A stretch of 64,000 bases of DNA from Nocardiopsis ganjiahuensis DSM 45031 (GTDB taxonomy: Bacteria > Actinomycetota > Actinomycetes > Streptosporangiales > Streptosporangiaceae). The notes beneath the pieces were generated by a model. That model was not told where the DNA came from and did no database searches. It worked only from the letters and a program-made list of their open reading frames with translations. A program made the position numbers and the translations under genes. Below are positions 24,409 to 32,588 of the stretch, piece after piece. Every line of letters starts with the position of its first letter. Within the stretch, counting starts at the first letter, position 1. The DNA lies in the NCBI RefSeq assembly GCF_000341085.1, contig NZ_ANBA01000014.1:1-64000 (forward strand). The letters run 5' to 3'.

Positions 24409-25929
24409 GTGGACGCCGAGCACACCGTGACGACCGCGAACGGACCGGTTCGCGGCGCCGTCTCACCCCGTTCGCAGGACGGGCGGATCACGGTCTACCG
24501 GGGCATCCCCTACGCTGCGGCCCCCTTCGGGGAGCACCGCTTCACGGCCCCCGCGCCCGCACCGGCCTGGGACGGGGTCCGTGACTGCACCGAACCCGGC
24601 CCGCCCGCGCCCCAGGGCACCCAGCTCATCGGCGCCGCCCCTTGGAGCCCGGACACCTCCCTGGACTGCCTGGTCCTCAACGTCTGGACCCCGGCCGCCC
24701 CGGCCGCCCCGGCCGCCCCGGACGGGGGCGCGCCGGTCCTGGTGTGGATCCACGGCGGTGCCTACATCGTCGGTTCCGGTGCCGAGGGCACCTACGAGGG
24801 CACCCGCCTGGCCGAGACCGGCCTGGTCGTGGTCAGCGTCAACTACCGGCTGGGCTTCGAGGGCTTCGGCCACGTCCCCGGCCGCCCCGACAACCGGGGC
24901 CTGCTGGACCAGGTCGCCGCGCTGCGCTGGGTGCGCGACAACATCGCCGCGTTCGGCGGGGACCCCGGCAACGTCACCGTCGCGGGGGAGTCCGCCGGGG
25001 CCGGTTCCGTGGTCTGCCTGATGGCTTCGCCCGAGGCCCGCGGGCTCTTCCACCGCGCCGTCGCGCACAGCGTCCCCGGCGACATGATCACCGTCGACTC
25101 CGCCCGGCTCGTCTCCGAGCGCGTGGCCGGTGCGGCCGGGGTGCCCCTGGACGCCGAGGCCCTGGCCGCGGTGGCGCCCGAGAAGATCCTGGCCGCCACC
25201 GACGAGGTCCTCGCCGGAAGCGGGAAGAGCGGCAAGGGCGTGCGCACCAAGGAGTTCACCTGCTACGCCCCCGTGGTCGGCGGCCCCGAGCTCCCCGAGC
25301 CCCCGCTGGACGCGATCGCCCGGGGCGCGGCCGCCGACGTGGCACTGCTCGTGGGCCACAACACCGAGGAGTACCGGCTCTTCACCGAGCTCGGTCAGAC
25401 GGTGGAGATCGACGACGAGTCGGCCCTCGCGGCCACCGCGAGCCGCCTCGGACTGGGGGAGGGCGCGGTCGGGGCCTACCGGGCGGTGCACCCCGGGGCC
25501 TCCCTGCGCGAGCTCTTCAACGAGATCCGCGGTGACGCCCTGTTCTGCGAGTACTCCGTCCGCTTCGCCGAGGCGCACGCGGCGGCCGGCGGCAGCGCGT
25601 ACTTCTTCCGGTTCGCCGCGCAGAGCCGCACGATGGAGGGTCGTCTGGGCGCCTGCCACGCCTTCGACCTGCCCTTCGCCTTCGGCAACCTGGACAGCGA
25701 CCTGGCGCTGTTCCTGTGCGACGGCGAGCCCGACGAGGGGTACCGGGCACTGTCGGGGCGCATGGTCGCGGCCTGGAGCGCCTTCGCGGCCACCGGTGAC
25801 CCGGGGTGGCCGGCGGTCCGGCCGGACACGACCGTGGTGCGGGTCTGGGACATCGAGGACTCCCTGACGGAGGGTGACGCCTCGCCGGTGCGTGCGCTGT
25901 GGGCGGACGTGTCCTTCGCTCCCAGATGA
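24409..25929 (+). CDS. type B carboxylesterase
   Basis: This 506-residue serine hydrolase of the carboxylesterase/para-nitrobenzyl esterase family cleaves ester bonds of small organic molecules. It shows GPVRGAV and YRGIPYAAAPFGEHRF at the start, the oxyanion hole WIHGGAYIVGSG, the nucleophile elbow GESAGAGSV (Ser about residue 195), the loop with Glu in GHNTEEYRLF and the catalytic His in ACHAFDLPFAFGN. The GTG start follows CCTAGGAGGCACAC, an excellent ribosome site. No signal peptide is present, so it is probably cytoplasmic. Confidence 0.93.
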   Translation: MDAEHTVTTANGPVRGAVSPRSQDGRITVYRGIPYAAAPFGEHRFTAPAPAPAWDGVRDCTEPGPPAPQGTQLIGAAPWSPDTSLDCLVLNVWTPAAPAAPAAPDGGAPVLVWIHGGAYIVGSGAEGTYEGTRLAETGLVVVSVNYRLGFEGFGHVPGRPDNRGLLDQVAALRWVRDNIAAFGGDPGNVTVAGESAGAGSVVCLMASPEARGLFHRAVAHSVPGDMITVDSARLVSERVAGAAGVPLDAEALAAVAPEKILAATDEVLAGSGKSGKGVRTKEFTCYAPVVGGPELPEPPLDAIARGAAADVALLVGHNTEEYRLFTELGQTVEIDDESALAATASRLGLGEGAVGAYRAVHPGASLRELFNEIRGDALFCEYSVRFAEAHAAAGGSAYFFRFAAQSRTMEGRLGACHAFDLPFAFGNLDSDLALFLCDGEPDEGYRALSGRMVAAWSAFAATGDPGWPAVRPDTTVVRVWDIEDSLTEGDASPVRALWADVSFAPR

Positions 25930-25950
25930 CGTCCGAGCAGCCGAGCGACT

Positions 25951-25980
25951 CCCCGTGATCGGTAACATTCGGTCACGGGG
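25951..25980 (+). terminator. hairpin between esterase and alarmone synthetase genes
   Basis: CCCCGTGA (25951-25958) pairs with TCACGGGG (25973-25980) around a 14-base loop, 22 bases after the esterase stop. Confidence 0.5.
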
Positions 25981-26010
25981 ATTCGGTACTGCTGTGACGG
26001 GGGTTGTTTC

Positions 26011-26754
26011 GTGGTGGATGACGTTCCGGAGGCGTTGCTGGCTGCTCGTGACGATGTCGCGCGTTTCCTCATGTCCTACAAGTTCGCCATCGACACGGTG
26101 ATGGCGAAGGTCAACATCCTCAACGAGGAGTTCCGCTACACCCACGACCACAACCCCATCGAGCACGTCAGTTCGCGGCTGAAGTCCCCGGCGAGCATCA
26201 TGGACAAGGCGCGCCGGCGCGGGGTGCCCTTCGACCTCAACGAGATCCGGGGGGCGATCCTGGACATCGCCGGCATCCGGGTGACGTGCAGCTTCATCTC
26301 GGACACCTACGCGATCCGGGACATGCTGATCGGGCACGAGGACATCAAGGTGATGGAGGAGCGGGACTACATCCGTGAGCCCAAGCCCAACGGCTACCGC
26401 AGTCTGCACCTGCTGGTGGAGACCTCGGTCCGGATGTCGGACCGCATCCTGGACGTGCCGGTGGAGATCCAGCTCCGCACCATCGCCATGGACTTCTGGG
26501 CCAGCCTGGAGCACAAGATCTACTACAAGTACGACAAGTCGGTGCCCGACCGGCTGTTGGACGAGATCCGTGAGGCGGCCGAGACCGCCAACCGCCTGGA
26601 CGTGACCATGGAGCGCCTGCACGGGGAGGTCCGTGAGGAGGGCGACCGGGCCAAGACCCCGCTGCCGGGGCCGGAGGAGCTGCGCAAGCTGCCGCTGGCC
26701 GAGGAGCTGTTGCGGGCGCTGGCCGACCGGGTCAACTCCGAGCGCTCGGACTGA
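26011..26754 (+). CDS. small RelA/SpoT-type (p)ppGpp synthetase
   Basis: This 247-residue protein contains only the nucleotidyl transferase domain of RelA/SpoT, so it is a small alarmone synthetase transferring pyrophosphate from ATP to GDP or GTP. Diagnostic pieces are EHVSSRLKSPASIMDKARRRG, DIAGIRVTCSFISDTYAI (the metal-binding RD motif region), YIREPKPNGYRSLHLLV and VEIQLRTIAMDFWASLEHKIYYK. No HD hydrolase or TGS/ACT domain is present. GTG 26011 or 26014 starts the gene. It fits the family seen as RelP/RelQ or actinobacterial RelZ-like synthetases. The 3' end overlaps the convergent alpha/beta hydrolase gene by 23 bp. Confidence 0.92.
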   Translation: MVDDVPEALLAARDDVARFLMSYKFAIDTVMAKVNILNEEFRYTHDHNPIEHVSSRLKSPASIMDKARRRGVPFDLNEIRGAILDIAGIRVTCSFISDTYAIRDMLIGHEDIKVMEERDYIREPKPNGYRSLHLLVETSVRMSDRILDVPVEIQLRTIAMDFWASLEHKIYYKYDKSVPDRLLDEIREAAETANRLDVTMERLHGEVREEGDRAKTPLPGPEELRKLPLAEELLRALADRVNSERSD

Positions 26755-27646
26755 CCCGGAGGTCGAGGAAGCCGGCGAGGGCACGGGCCACGCGTTCGGG
26801 CCGCCCGCTGTTGTCCGCGGCCAGGTGGCCCGCCCCGGCGAACTCCACCCGGCGGACGCGGGGCAGCGTGGTCTCGAGGGTGTCCAGCGCCTCCTTGAGG
26901 TAGCGGGCGCTCCTGGTGCCGCCGAGCAGGAGGACGTCGGCGCGCACGTCCGCGGCGGCCTTCGCCAGGTCCGCGGCCTCCGCCACCGTGCGGGCGTCCG
27001 GGCCCAGGGTGGGCAGCAGGTCCCGGAGCGGGACCTCGCTGTCGGAGCGGCCCCCGGCCAGGTCGAGGGTCTGCCCGATCCGTCGGGCCTGGGCGTTCAG
27101 GCCCAGGTGCATGAGCGGGACCAGAAGGGTCCGGGGGACGAGGCGCAGCCAGGGCGGGTCCTGGGTGCCCTTGGCCGCGGTGGCCATCGCGGCGGCCTCG
27201 CGGCCCTGGGACATCTCGTGCTCGTAGCGGGGCAGCCACGCGGTCGGTGAGAAGGCGCCCGTGGGCAGCGGGGGTTCGTACAGGGCGACCCGATACCCCT
27301 CGGAAGCCCCGAGCGCCCACTTCAGGACGGGGACCGCGCCCCCGCTGAGACCGAAGATCCCGCGTGCCCCGGTGTGTTCCACGATCGCGGCCACGTCCTC
27401 GGCGGCGCGCTCCAGTGAGTGGCCGGGGCCCTGGGGGCCGCTCAGGCCCCGTCCCCGGAGGTCGGGCAGGTACACGGTGAACCGGTCGCTGAGTGCGGCG
27501 CCCAGCTTCAGGAGGTTGTGCGAGGTCATCAGCGAGCCGTGGGTGAGCACGACCGCCGGGCCGGACCCCAGGCGGCGGTAGCCGAGGACGGTGCCGTCAC
27601 GGGAGGCCGTCGAGCCGGTCCCGTGGGCGGGGTACGCGGTGGTCAT
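26732..27646 (-). CDS. alpha/beta-hydrolase
   Basis: This 304-residue alpha/beta-fold hydrolase has the N-terminal VVLTHGSLMTSHNLL oxyanion strand, the nucleophile elbow GLSGGAVPV (Ser near residue 100, with Gly-Ala after it), a cap domain, ADVLLLGGTRSARYLKEAL and the final GAGHLAADN with the catalytic His. Substrate is unknown. It is convergent with the alarmone synthetase and follows the Clp-N-domain gene in the same direction by 5 bp, so it may belong to that regulatory operon. Confidence 0.88.
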   Translation of the reverse strand: MTTAYPAHGTGSTASRDGTVLGYRRLGSGPAVVLTHGSLMTSHNLLKLGAALSDRFTVYLPDLRGRGLSGPQGPGHSLERAAEDVAAIVEHTGARGIFGLSGGAVPVLKWALGASEGYRVALYEPPLPTGAFSPTAWLPRYEHEMSQGREAAAMATAAKGTQDPPWLRLVPRTLLVPLMHLGLNAQARRIGQTLDLAGGRSDSEVPLRDLLPTLGPDARTVAEAADLAKAAADVRADVLLLGGTRSARYLKEALDTLETTLPRVRRVEFAGAGHLAADNSGRPERVARALAGFLDLRVSPSARS

Positions 27647-27651
27647 CGGGA

Positions 27652-28107
27652 TCAGTCCTTCGCGAGCCGTGAGCGGACCGCGTCCCGGTCCACGTCCAGG
27701 GCGTCCAGGAGGGCGGCGGCCGGGTCGGGCGCCCCGCGGTTCAGGAGCCCGAGCAGGATGTGCTTCGGGCCCGGGCGTTCCTTTCCGGCTTCCGCGCGCA
27801 GCCCCTTGAGGACCGCCTTGGCGGCGGGGGTCATGGGCAGGCGGTCGTCGGCCCGCCCGGGCAGGACGGGGCCGGGGGAGAGGGGCGCGATGCCGAGCGC
27901 GGCCAGAGCGGTCTCGTCCAGCTGCTCCAGGACCCGGCGGGCGACGGTCAGGTCCACGCCCAGTGCCCGGGCGGGGGCCGATCCTCCGTCGTGCAGGAGC
28001 GCCAGGAGCACGTGTTCGGTGCTGACCCTGCGGTCGCCGCGGAGCAGGGCCTCGGTGTTGGCGTCCAGGTAGACCTGGCCCAGTCCGGTGCGTGTGCTGG
28101 TTCCCAT
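27652..28107 (-). CDS. Clp N-terminal-domain protein without ATPase
   Basis: This protein of about 151 residues carries two Clp R-type repeats: YLDANTEALLRGDRRVSTEHVLLALLHDGGSAPARALGVD and LPMTPAAKAVLKGLRAEAGKERPGPKHILLGLLNRG. No AAA+ domain follows, unlike ClpA/ClpC. Such free-standing Clp-N proteins occur in actinobacteria next to small HTH genes and may bind adaptor or substrate proteins. The start at ATG 28107 (GTG 28110 possible) lies just after the HTH gene stop; the two are cotranscribed. Confidence 0.82.
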   Translation of the reverse strand: MGTSTRTGLGQVYLDANTEALLRGDRRVSTEHVLLALLHDGGSAPARALGVDLTVARRVLEQLDETALAALGIAPLSPGPVLPGRADDRLPMTPAAKAVLKGLRAEAGKERPGPKHILLGLLNRGAPDPAAALLDALDVDRDAVRSRLAKD

Positions 28108-28114
28108 CACCGCC

Positions 28115-28318
28115 TCACCTGCCGTACTTGGTGTGGATCGACTGCCGGGTGACGCCGAGGGCGTCCCCGATCTGCTGCCAGGACCAGCCGGCCCGGCGGG
28201 CGGCGGCCACCTGGTTGGCCTCGACGCGTTCGGCGAGGCGGCGCAGGGCCAGGGCGGCGCGCAGGCCGGTCTCGGGGTCGTGGGCGGCCGGTTCGGAGGT
28301 CACATGTCCCGCGTTCAT
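28115..28318 (-). CDS. small HTH protein paired with the Clp-N gene
   Basis: This 67-residue protein ends in a helix-turn-helix, AARRAGWSWQQIGDALGVTRQSIHTKYGR, preceded by a helical ALALRRLAERVEANQ segment. ATG 28318 sits right beside the first TGTCA-N8-TGACA palindrome, and the longer open frame upstream is not supported. It is a likely autorepressor for itself and the Clp-N protein, and perhaps the alpha/beta hydrolase. Confidence 0.85.
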   Translation of the reverse strand: MNAGHVTSEPAAHDPETGLRAALALRRLAERVEANQVAAARRAGWSWQQIGDALGVTRQSIHTKYGR

Positions 28319-28320
28319 GG

Positions 28321-28338
28321 TGTCAGTCTGAACTGACA
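28321..28338. promoter_or_regulatory. TGTCA-N8-TGACA operator 1
   Basis: TGTCAGT-CTGA-ACTGACA has perfect 7-bp arms and abuts the HTH start codon. Confidence 0.7.
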
Positions 28339-28346
28339 ACGGAAGT

Positions 28347-28368
28347 GATGTCAAATCAAACTGACATC
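28347..28368. promoter_or_regulatory. TGTCA-N8-TGACA operator 2
   Basis: GATGTCA and TGACATC flank 8 bases, giving the same TGTCA-N8-TGACA pattern as operator 1, with a centre-to-centre distance of 28 bp. Confidence 0.7.
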
Positions 28369-28504
28369 CGAATCCTTGGCCGGCCCGTCTCACCCCGGGG
28401 CCAAGGCCGGGCAAAAGCCGGTTTCGGGACGCCCCTCCCGGGTTAGGCGAGGGGGAGGACCGAGGCCCGACCAGGGCCGGCATCGTCGCGGAAGGTCGTC
28501 ACCG

Positions 28505-29008
28505 GTGGACACCACGATCACCCTGCACGTGGACGGGGCCGAGCACACGCTCACCGTCGACACCCGAACCACACTCCTGGACGCTCTGCGCGACCGGCTG
28601 GGGGTGACCTCGCCGAAGAAGGGCTGCGACCACGGCCAGTGCGGCTCCTGCACCGTCCTGCTGGGGGACCGGCGCATCCTGGCCTGCCTGGCCCTGGCGG
28701 TGGCGCACGACGGCGCGCGGGTGACCACCGCCGCCGGCCTGGCGCCCGACGGAGAGCTCCACCCGCTCGCCCGGGCGATGGTCGACCACGACGGCTTCCA
28801 GTGCGGCTACTGCACACCCGGCCAGGTCTGTTCGGCCGTGGGCATGCTCGCGGAGGCCGAGGCCGGGTGGCCCAGCCACGCCACCCGGGACCTGACCGCC
28901 GCGACCGAACTCGACGACGCCGAGATCCGCGAGCGCATGAGCGGCAACCTCTGCCGCTGCGGCGCCTACCCCAACATCGTCGCCGCGATCCGGGAGGTGT
29001 CCCGGTGA
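28505..29008 (+). CDS. molybdenum hydroxylase [2Fe-2S] subunit (PaoA/YagT-like)
   Basis: This 167-residue iron-sulfur subunit carries two [2Fe-2S] clusters. The plant-ferredoxin-type cluster is in CDHGQCGSCTV (about residues 41-51) with a further Cys in ILACLALA. The second is in CGYCTPGQVC and CRCGAYPNI. It passes electrons from the molybdenum subunit to FAD. No Tat leader is visible, unlike periplasmic PaoA of E. coli, so this enzyme is probably cytoplasmic, assuming the GTG start at 28505. The gene opens a coupled operon; its stop overlaps the next start. Confidence 0.92.
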   Translation: MDTTITLHVDGAEHTLTVDTRTTLLDALRDRLGVTSPKKGCDHGQCGSCTVLLGDRRILACLALAVAHDGARVTTAAGLAPDGELHPLARAMVDHDGFQCGYCTPGQVCSAVGMLAEAEAGWPSHATRDLTAATELDDAEIRERMSGNLCRCGAYPNIVAAIREVSR

Positions 29009-29994
29009 GGCCCTTCGAGTACACGCGCCCCGCCCGCGCCGCAGAGGCCGTCGCCGCGGTGACCGCCGACCCCGGCGCCCGCTACCTCGCGGGCGGCACC
29101 AACCTCGTGGACCACCTCAAACTGGGCCTGACCGCCCCCACCGCACTGGTGGACGTACGCGACGCCCTCGACGACACGGTTCGGACCCTCGCCGACGGCG
29201 GGACCAGCATCGGCGCCGGCGTCCCCAACAGCGACCTCGCCGCGCACCCGGAGATCCGCCGGCGCTACCCGGTGCTCAGCGCGGCCCTGCTGGCCGGGGC
29301 CTCCGGCCAGCTGCGCAACATGGCCACCACCGGCGGGAACCTGCTGCAGCGCACGCGGTGCGTCTACTTCCAGGACGTCACCACGCCCTGCAACAAACGC
29401 GAACCCGGGTCGGGCTGTTCGGCCCTGGAGGGCCACGGTCGCGACAACGCCGTCCTGGGCGCCTCGGAGTTCTGCGTGGCCACCCACCCCTCCGACATGG
29501 CGGTGGCCCTGTGCGCCCTGGACGCCCGGGTCAGGGTCCTCGGCCCCGACGGCGAGCGCACCATTCCGGTGAACGGTTTCCACCGGCTTCCCGGAGCCAC
29601 CCCGGAACGGGACACCGTCCTGTCCCACGGCGAGCTCGTCACCGCCGTCGAACTCCCACCGCCGGTGCCGGGCGCGCGCTCCACCTACCGCAAGGTCCGC
29701 GAACGCGCCTCCTACGCCTTCGCCCTGGTCTCCGTGGCCGCCCTCGTCCAGGTGCGCGACAGCCAGTTCGTCGACGCCCGTATCGCCTTCGGAGGCCTGG
29801 CCCACGCCCCCTGGCGTGCGCGCCGGGCCGAGGAGGTCCTGCGCGGCAGACCCGTGACCGAGGAATCCTTCCAGGTGGCGGCCGACGCCGAACTCGCCGA
29901 GGCGCGCACCGGCCGCGACAACTCCTACAAGGTGCCGCTCACCGTGAACACGCTCGCGTCGGTCCTGCGCGAACTCACCGAGGAGGACCGATGA
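29005..29994 (+). CDS. molybdenum hydroxylase FAD subunit with [4Fe-4S] insert (PaoB/YagS-like)
   Basis: This 329-residue subunit binds FAD (YLAGGTNLVDHLK loop) and transfers electrons to the final acceptor. A Cys-rich insert at about residues 117-140 (RCVYFQDVTTPCNKREPGSGC) is typical of the PaoB/YagS branch, in which it holds a [4Fe-4S] cluster, and distinguishes it from xanthine dehydrogenase. The C-terminal CO dehydrogenase-type domain follows. Both ends overlap the neighbours by 4 bp (GTGA and ATGA), so the three subunits are translated together. Confidence 0.92.
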   Translation: MRPFEYTRPARAAEAVAAVTADPGARYLAGGTNLVDHLKLGLTAPTALVDVRDALDDTVRTLADGGTSIGAGVPNSDLAAHPEIRRRYPVLSAALLAGASGQLRNMATTGGNLLQRTRCVYFQDVTTPCNKREPGSGCSALEGHGRDNAVLGASEFCVATHPSDMAVALCALDARVRVLGPDGERTIPVNGFHRLPGATPERDTVLSHGELVTAVELPPPVPGARSTYRKVRERASYAFALVSVAALVQVRDSQFVDARIAFGGLAHAPWRARRAEEVLRGRPVTEESFQVAADAELAEARTGRDNSYKVPLTVNTLASVLRELTEEDR

Positions 29995-32108
29995 CCGCGA
30001 CCGCACCGGGAAACCCGGCGACGCCCGTGTCACAGCCCCCGGCGGCCGACGAGCCCATGGCGCGGATCGAGGGCCGCGCCAAGGTCACCGGCACGGCGCC
30101 CTACGCCTACGAGCACCCGACCACCGAGCCGCTGTACCTGCACCCCGTGCTCTCGACCGTGGCCCGGGGCCGCGTCACCGCGGTACACACCGGCGACGCC
30201 GAACAGCTCGACGGGGTGCGCGCCGTGCTGACCAGTAAGAACGCCCCGCGTCTGGCTGACACGTCCGACCTCGAGTTCGCCGTCCTCCAGAGCGACGAGG
30301 TGACCTTCCACGGTCAGATCGTCGCCGCCGTGGCGGCCGACAGCCCCGAGACCGCGCGGGAGGCGGCCGCCCTGGTCCGCGTGGACTACGAGGAGCGGCC
30401 CCACGACGTCATACTGCGCTCCGACCACCAGGACCTGTACACACCGGGCGAAGCCGTCGCCGGGGCCGCGCCCGACTCCCACCAGGGCGACACGGACACC
30501 GCCCTGGCCCGGTCGGTCGTCCTGGTCGACCAGACCTACCGGACACCCCGGGAGTACAACAACCCGATGGAACCGCACTCCACGGTCGCCTTCTGGGAGA
30601 CCCTCCCGGAGCGGCTCACCCTGTACGACTCCACCCAGGGCGCGCACACCGTCCGGGCGACGATGGCCACCGTGTTCGGGCTGCCCGAGGAGAACGTGCG
30701 CGTGATCGCCCCGCACGTGGGCGGAGGGTTCGGCTCCAAGGGCGCGGCCAAGGCCCACAACGTCCTGGTCGGGCTGGCCGCCCGCGCGCTGCCCGGCCGC
30801 ACCGTCAAGCTGGCGCTCACCCGGCGGCACATGTTCAGCCTGACCGGCTACCGCCCGCCCACCATCCAGCGGATCCGGCTCGGCGCCGACACCGAGGGCC
30901 GTCTGGAGGCGCTCGTCCACGACGTCACCGAGCTGACCTCCAGAACCAAGGAGTACGCCGAGATGAGCGGCCTGAGCTCGCGGATGATGTACGCGGCGCC
31001 CGACCGCACCACCTCGCACCGGCTGACCGCCCTGGACGTACCGGTCCCGTTCTGGATGCGCGCGCCCGGCGAGGCGCCCGGCATGTTCGCGCTGGAGAGC
31101 GCCATGGACGAACTGGCCGTGGCGTGCGGGGTGGACCCCGTCGAACTGCGGGTGCGCAACGACCCCGGGGCGGATCCGCAGACGGGACGGCCGTGGTCGG
31201 GACGGCACCTGGTCCAGTGCCTGCGCGAGGGCGCCGAACGGTTCGGCTGGCAAGGCCGCGACCCGGTGCCCGGGCACCACCGGGACGGGGCGTGGCTGGT
31301 GGGCACCGGGGTGGCCTCGGCCGTGTACCCGCGCCTGACCAGCCCGGGCTCGGCGGCCGAGATCGAGTACGGCGCGGACGGCCGGTACACGGTCTCCATC
31401 GGCGCCGCCGACATCGGCACGGGAGCCTGGACGGTGCTGACCCAGATCTCCGCCGAGGCGCTGGGCTGCCCCGTCGACCGCGTGACGCTGAGGATCGGTG
31501 ACTCCGACCTGCCCAGGGCGACCGTCGCGGGCGGCTCCTCGGGGACCTCCTCGTGGGGGACGGCGGTCCACGCGGCCGCGCGCGCCTTCCGCGGGGAACA
31601 CGGGGCCGACCCCCGCCCGGGGGCGCGCACCCGGGCGGAGGCACCGGAGAACCCGGACCTGGAGCGTTACGCGATGTACTCGTTCGGGGCGCACTTCGCC
31701 GAGGTGCGGGTGCACGCCGACACCGGCGAGGTGCGCGTGCCGCGGATGCTGGGCGTGTACTCGGTGGGCCGGGTGATCAACCCGCGCACGGCCCGGTCGC
31801 AGCTGGTCGGCGGCATGGTCATGGGGTTGTCGATGGCGTTGCACGAGCAGGGCGTGGTGGACCCGCGCTTCGGGAACGTCGTCAACGGCGACCTCGCCGG
31901 GTACCACGTGGCGGCCAACGCCGACGTGGGCGAGGTGGAGGCCCACTGGCTGGAGGAGTCCGACCCGCACCTGAACCCGATGGGCGCGGCGGGGGTCGGT
32001 GAGATCGGCATCGTGGGCACGGCCGCCGCCATCGCCAACGCCGCCCACCACGCGACCGGGGTGCGGGTGCGCGAGCTACCCCTGACCCCGGACCGCTTCC
32101 TGCGCTGA
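29991..32108 (+). CDS. molybdenum hydroxylase catalytic subunit (PaoC/YagR-like)
   Basis: This 705-residue subunit holds the molybdenum cofactor and hydroxylates aldehydes or purine-like rings. It has the family start RIEGRAKVTGTAPYAYE, IAPHVGGGFGSKGAAKAHN, MRAPGEAPGMFALESAMDELA and the C-terminal MGAAGVGEIGIVGTAAAIANA, in which Glu (about residue 670) is the expected catalytic base. Length is close to PaoC. The cofactor-inserting chaperone (PaoD/XdhC type) that usually lies next to such operons is not in this window. Closest role by layout is a broad aromatic/aldehyde oxidoreductase. Confidence 0.92.
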   Translation: MTATAPGNPATPVSQPPAADEPMARIEGRAKVTGTAPYAYEHPTTEPLYLHPVLSTVARGRVTAVHTGDAEQLDGVRAVLTSKNAPRLADTSDLEFAVLQSDEVTFHGQIVAAVAADSPETAREAAALVRVDYEERPHDVILRSDHQDLYTPGEAVAGAAPDSHQGDTDTALARSVVLVDQTYRTPREYNNPMEPHSTVAFWETLPERLTLYDSTQGAHTVRATMATVFGLPEENVRVIAPHVGGGFGSKGAAKAHNVLVGLAARALPGRTVKLALTRRHMFSLTGYRPPTIQRIRLGADTEGRLEALVHDVTELTSRTKEYAEMSGLSSRMMYAAPDRTTSHRLTALDVPVPFWMRAPGEAPGMFALESAMDELAVACGVDPVELRVRNDPGADPQTGRPWSGRHLVQCLREGAERFGWQGRDPVPGHHRDGAWLVGTGVASAVYPRLTSPGSAAEIEYGADGRYTVSIGAADIGTGAWTVLTQISAEALGCPVDRVTLRIGDSDLPRATVAGGSSGTSSWGTAVHAAARAFRGEHGADPRPGARTRAEAPENPDLERYAMYSFGAHFAEVRVHADTGEVRVPRMLGVYSVGRVINPRTARSQLVGGMVMGLSMALHEQGVVDPRFGNVVNGDLAGYHVAANADVGEVEAHWLEESDPHLNPMGAAGVGEIGIVGTAAAIANAAHHATGVRVRELPLTPDRFLR

Positions 32109-32138
32109 CCGGAGGGAAACCGACCGGCCCGTACGGGC

Positions 32139-32162
32139 GGCGGTGCCGTCGTGGGCACCGCC
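32139..32162 (+). terminator. terminator of the molybdenum hydroxylase operon
   Basis: GGCGGTGCC (32139-32147) and GGCACCGCC (32154-32162) are perfect 9-bp arms with a 6-base loop, 30 bases after the stop. Confidence 0.65.
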
Positions 32163-32391
32163 ACGGCAACCACAGCACGCGGCCCCGTCCTCATCGGGGG
32201 GCGGGGCGCACAGGGGGGACATGAACGGACCGGACCCACGGGCGACCGCGGTCGCCCGGCCAGGGCCACGGTTGACCGAAGGCGGCGACGCCCCTCCCGC
32301 ATGGGTCGCCGACACACTCGTCCGGGCCGTGGCGTAGGGCGAACCCGACCTCCCGCTCCCGGGCGGCGGCCGGACCCGGCAGCGGTGGCGC

Positions 32392-32588
32392 GCCCTGAGC
32401 GACCCGGCGCAGCGTGACCTCGTGGAGTCACCCCACGTCGAGGTGTCGCGGGCCAGGGGCCCCGAAGAGTGGCCGCCGGGCGAGTTCGACCTCGTGGTCC
32501 TCTCGGAGCTGCTCCACTACTTCGACGACCCCGACCCCGACCCCGACCCCGACCTCGACCTCCTGCTGGAGAGGACCGAGGCCCTCTC
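32392..32588 (+). pseudogene. remnant of a NodS-like SAM methyltransferase
   Basis: In one frame the bases encode ALSDPAQRD and HVEVSRARGPEEWPPGEFD followed by LVVLSELLHYFDD and LDLLLERTEAL, the central part of nodulation-S-type methyltransferases (usually ...GTLVAVHW... next). The N-terminal SAM-binding half is missing. A GACCCC repeat has inserted extra Pro-Asp codons. The expected GGTLVAA continuation is found in another frame from 32589, so there is also a frameshift. It is a broken gene, read from family memory. Confidence 0.6.
32527..32562. repeat. hexanucleotide tandem repeat in the decayed gene
   Basis: Four GACCCC units (32527-32550) followed by two GACCTC units encode an Asp-Pro run inside the methyltransferase remnant. 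It looks like a slippage expansion. Confidence 0.7.
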
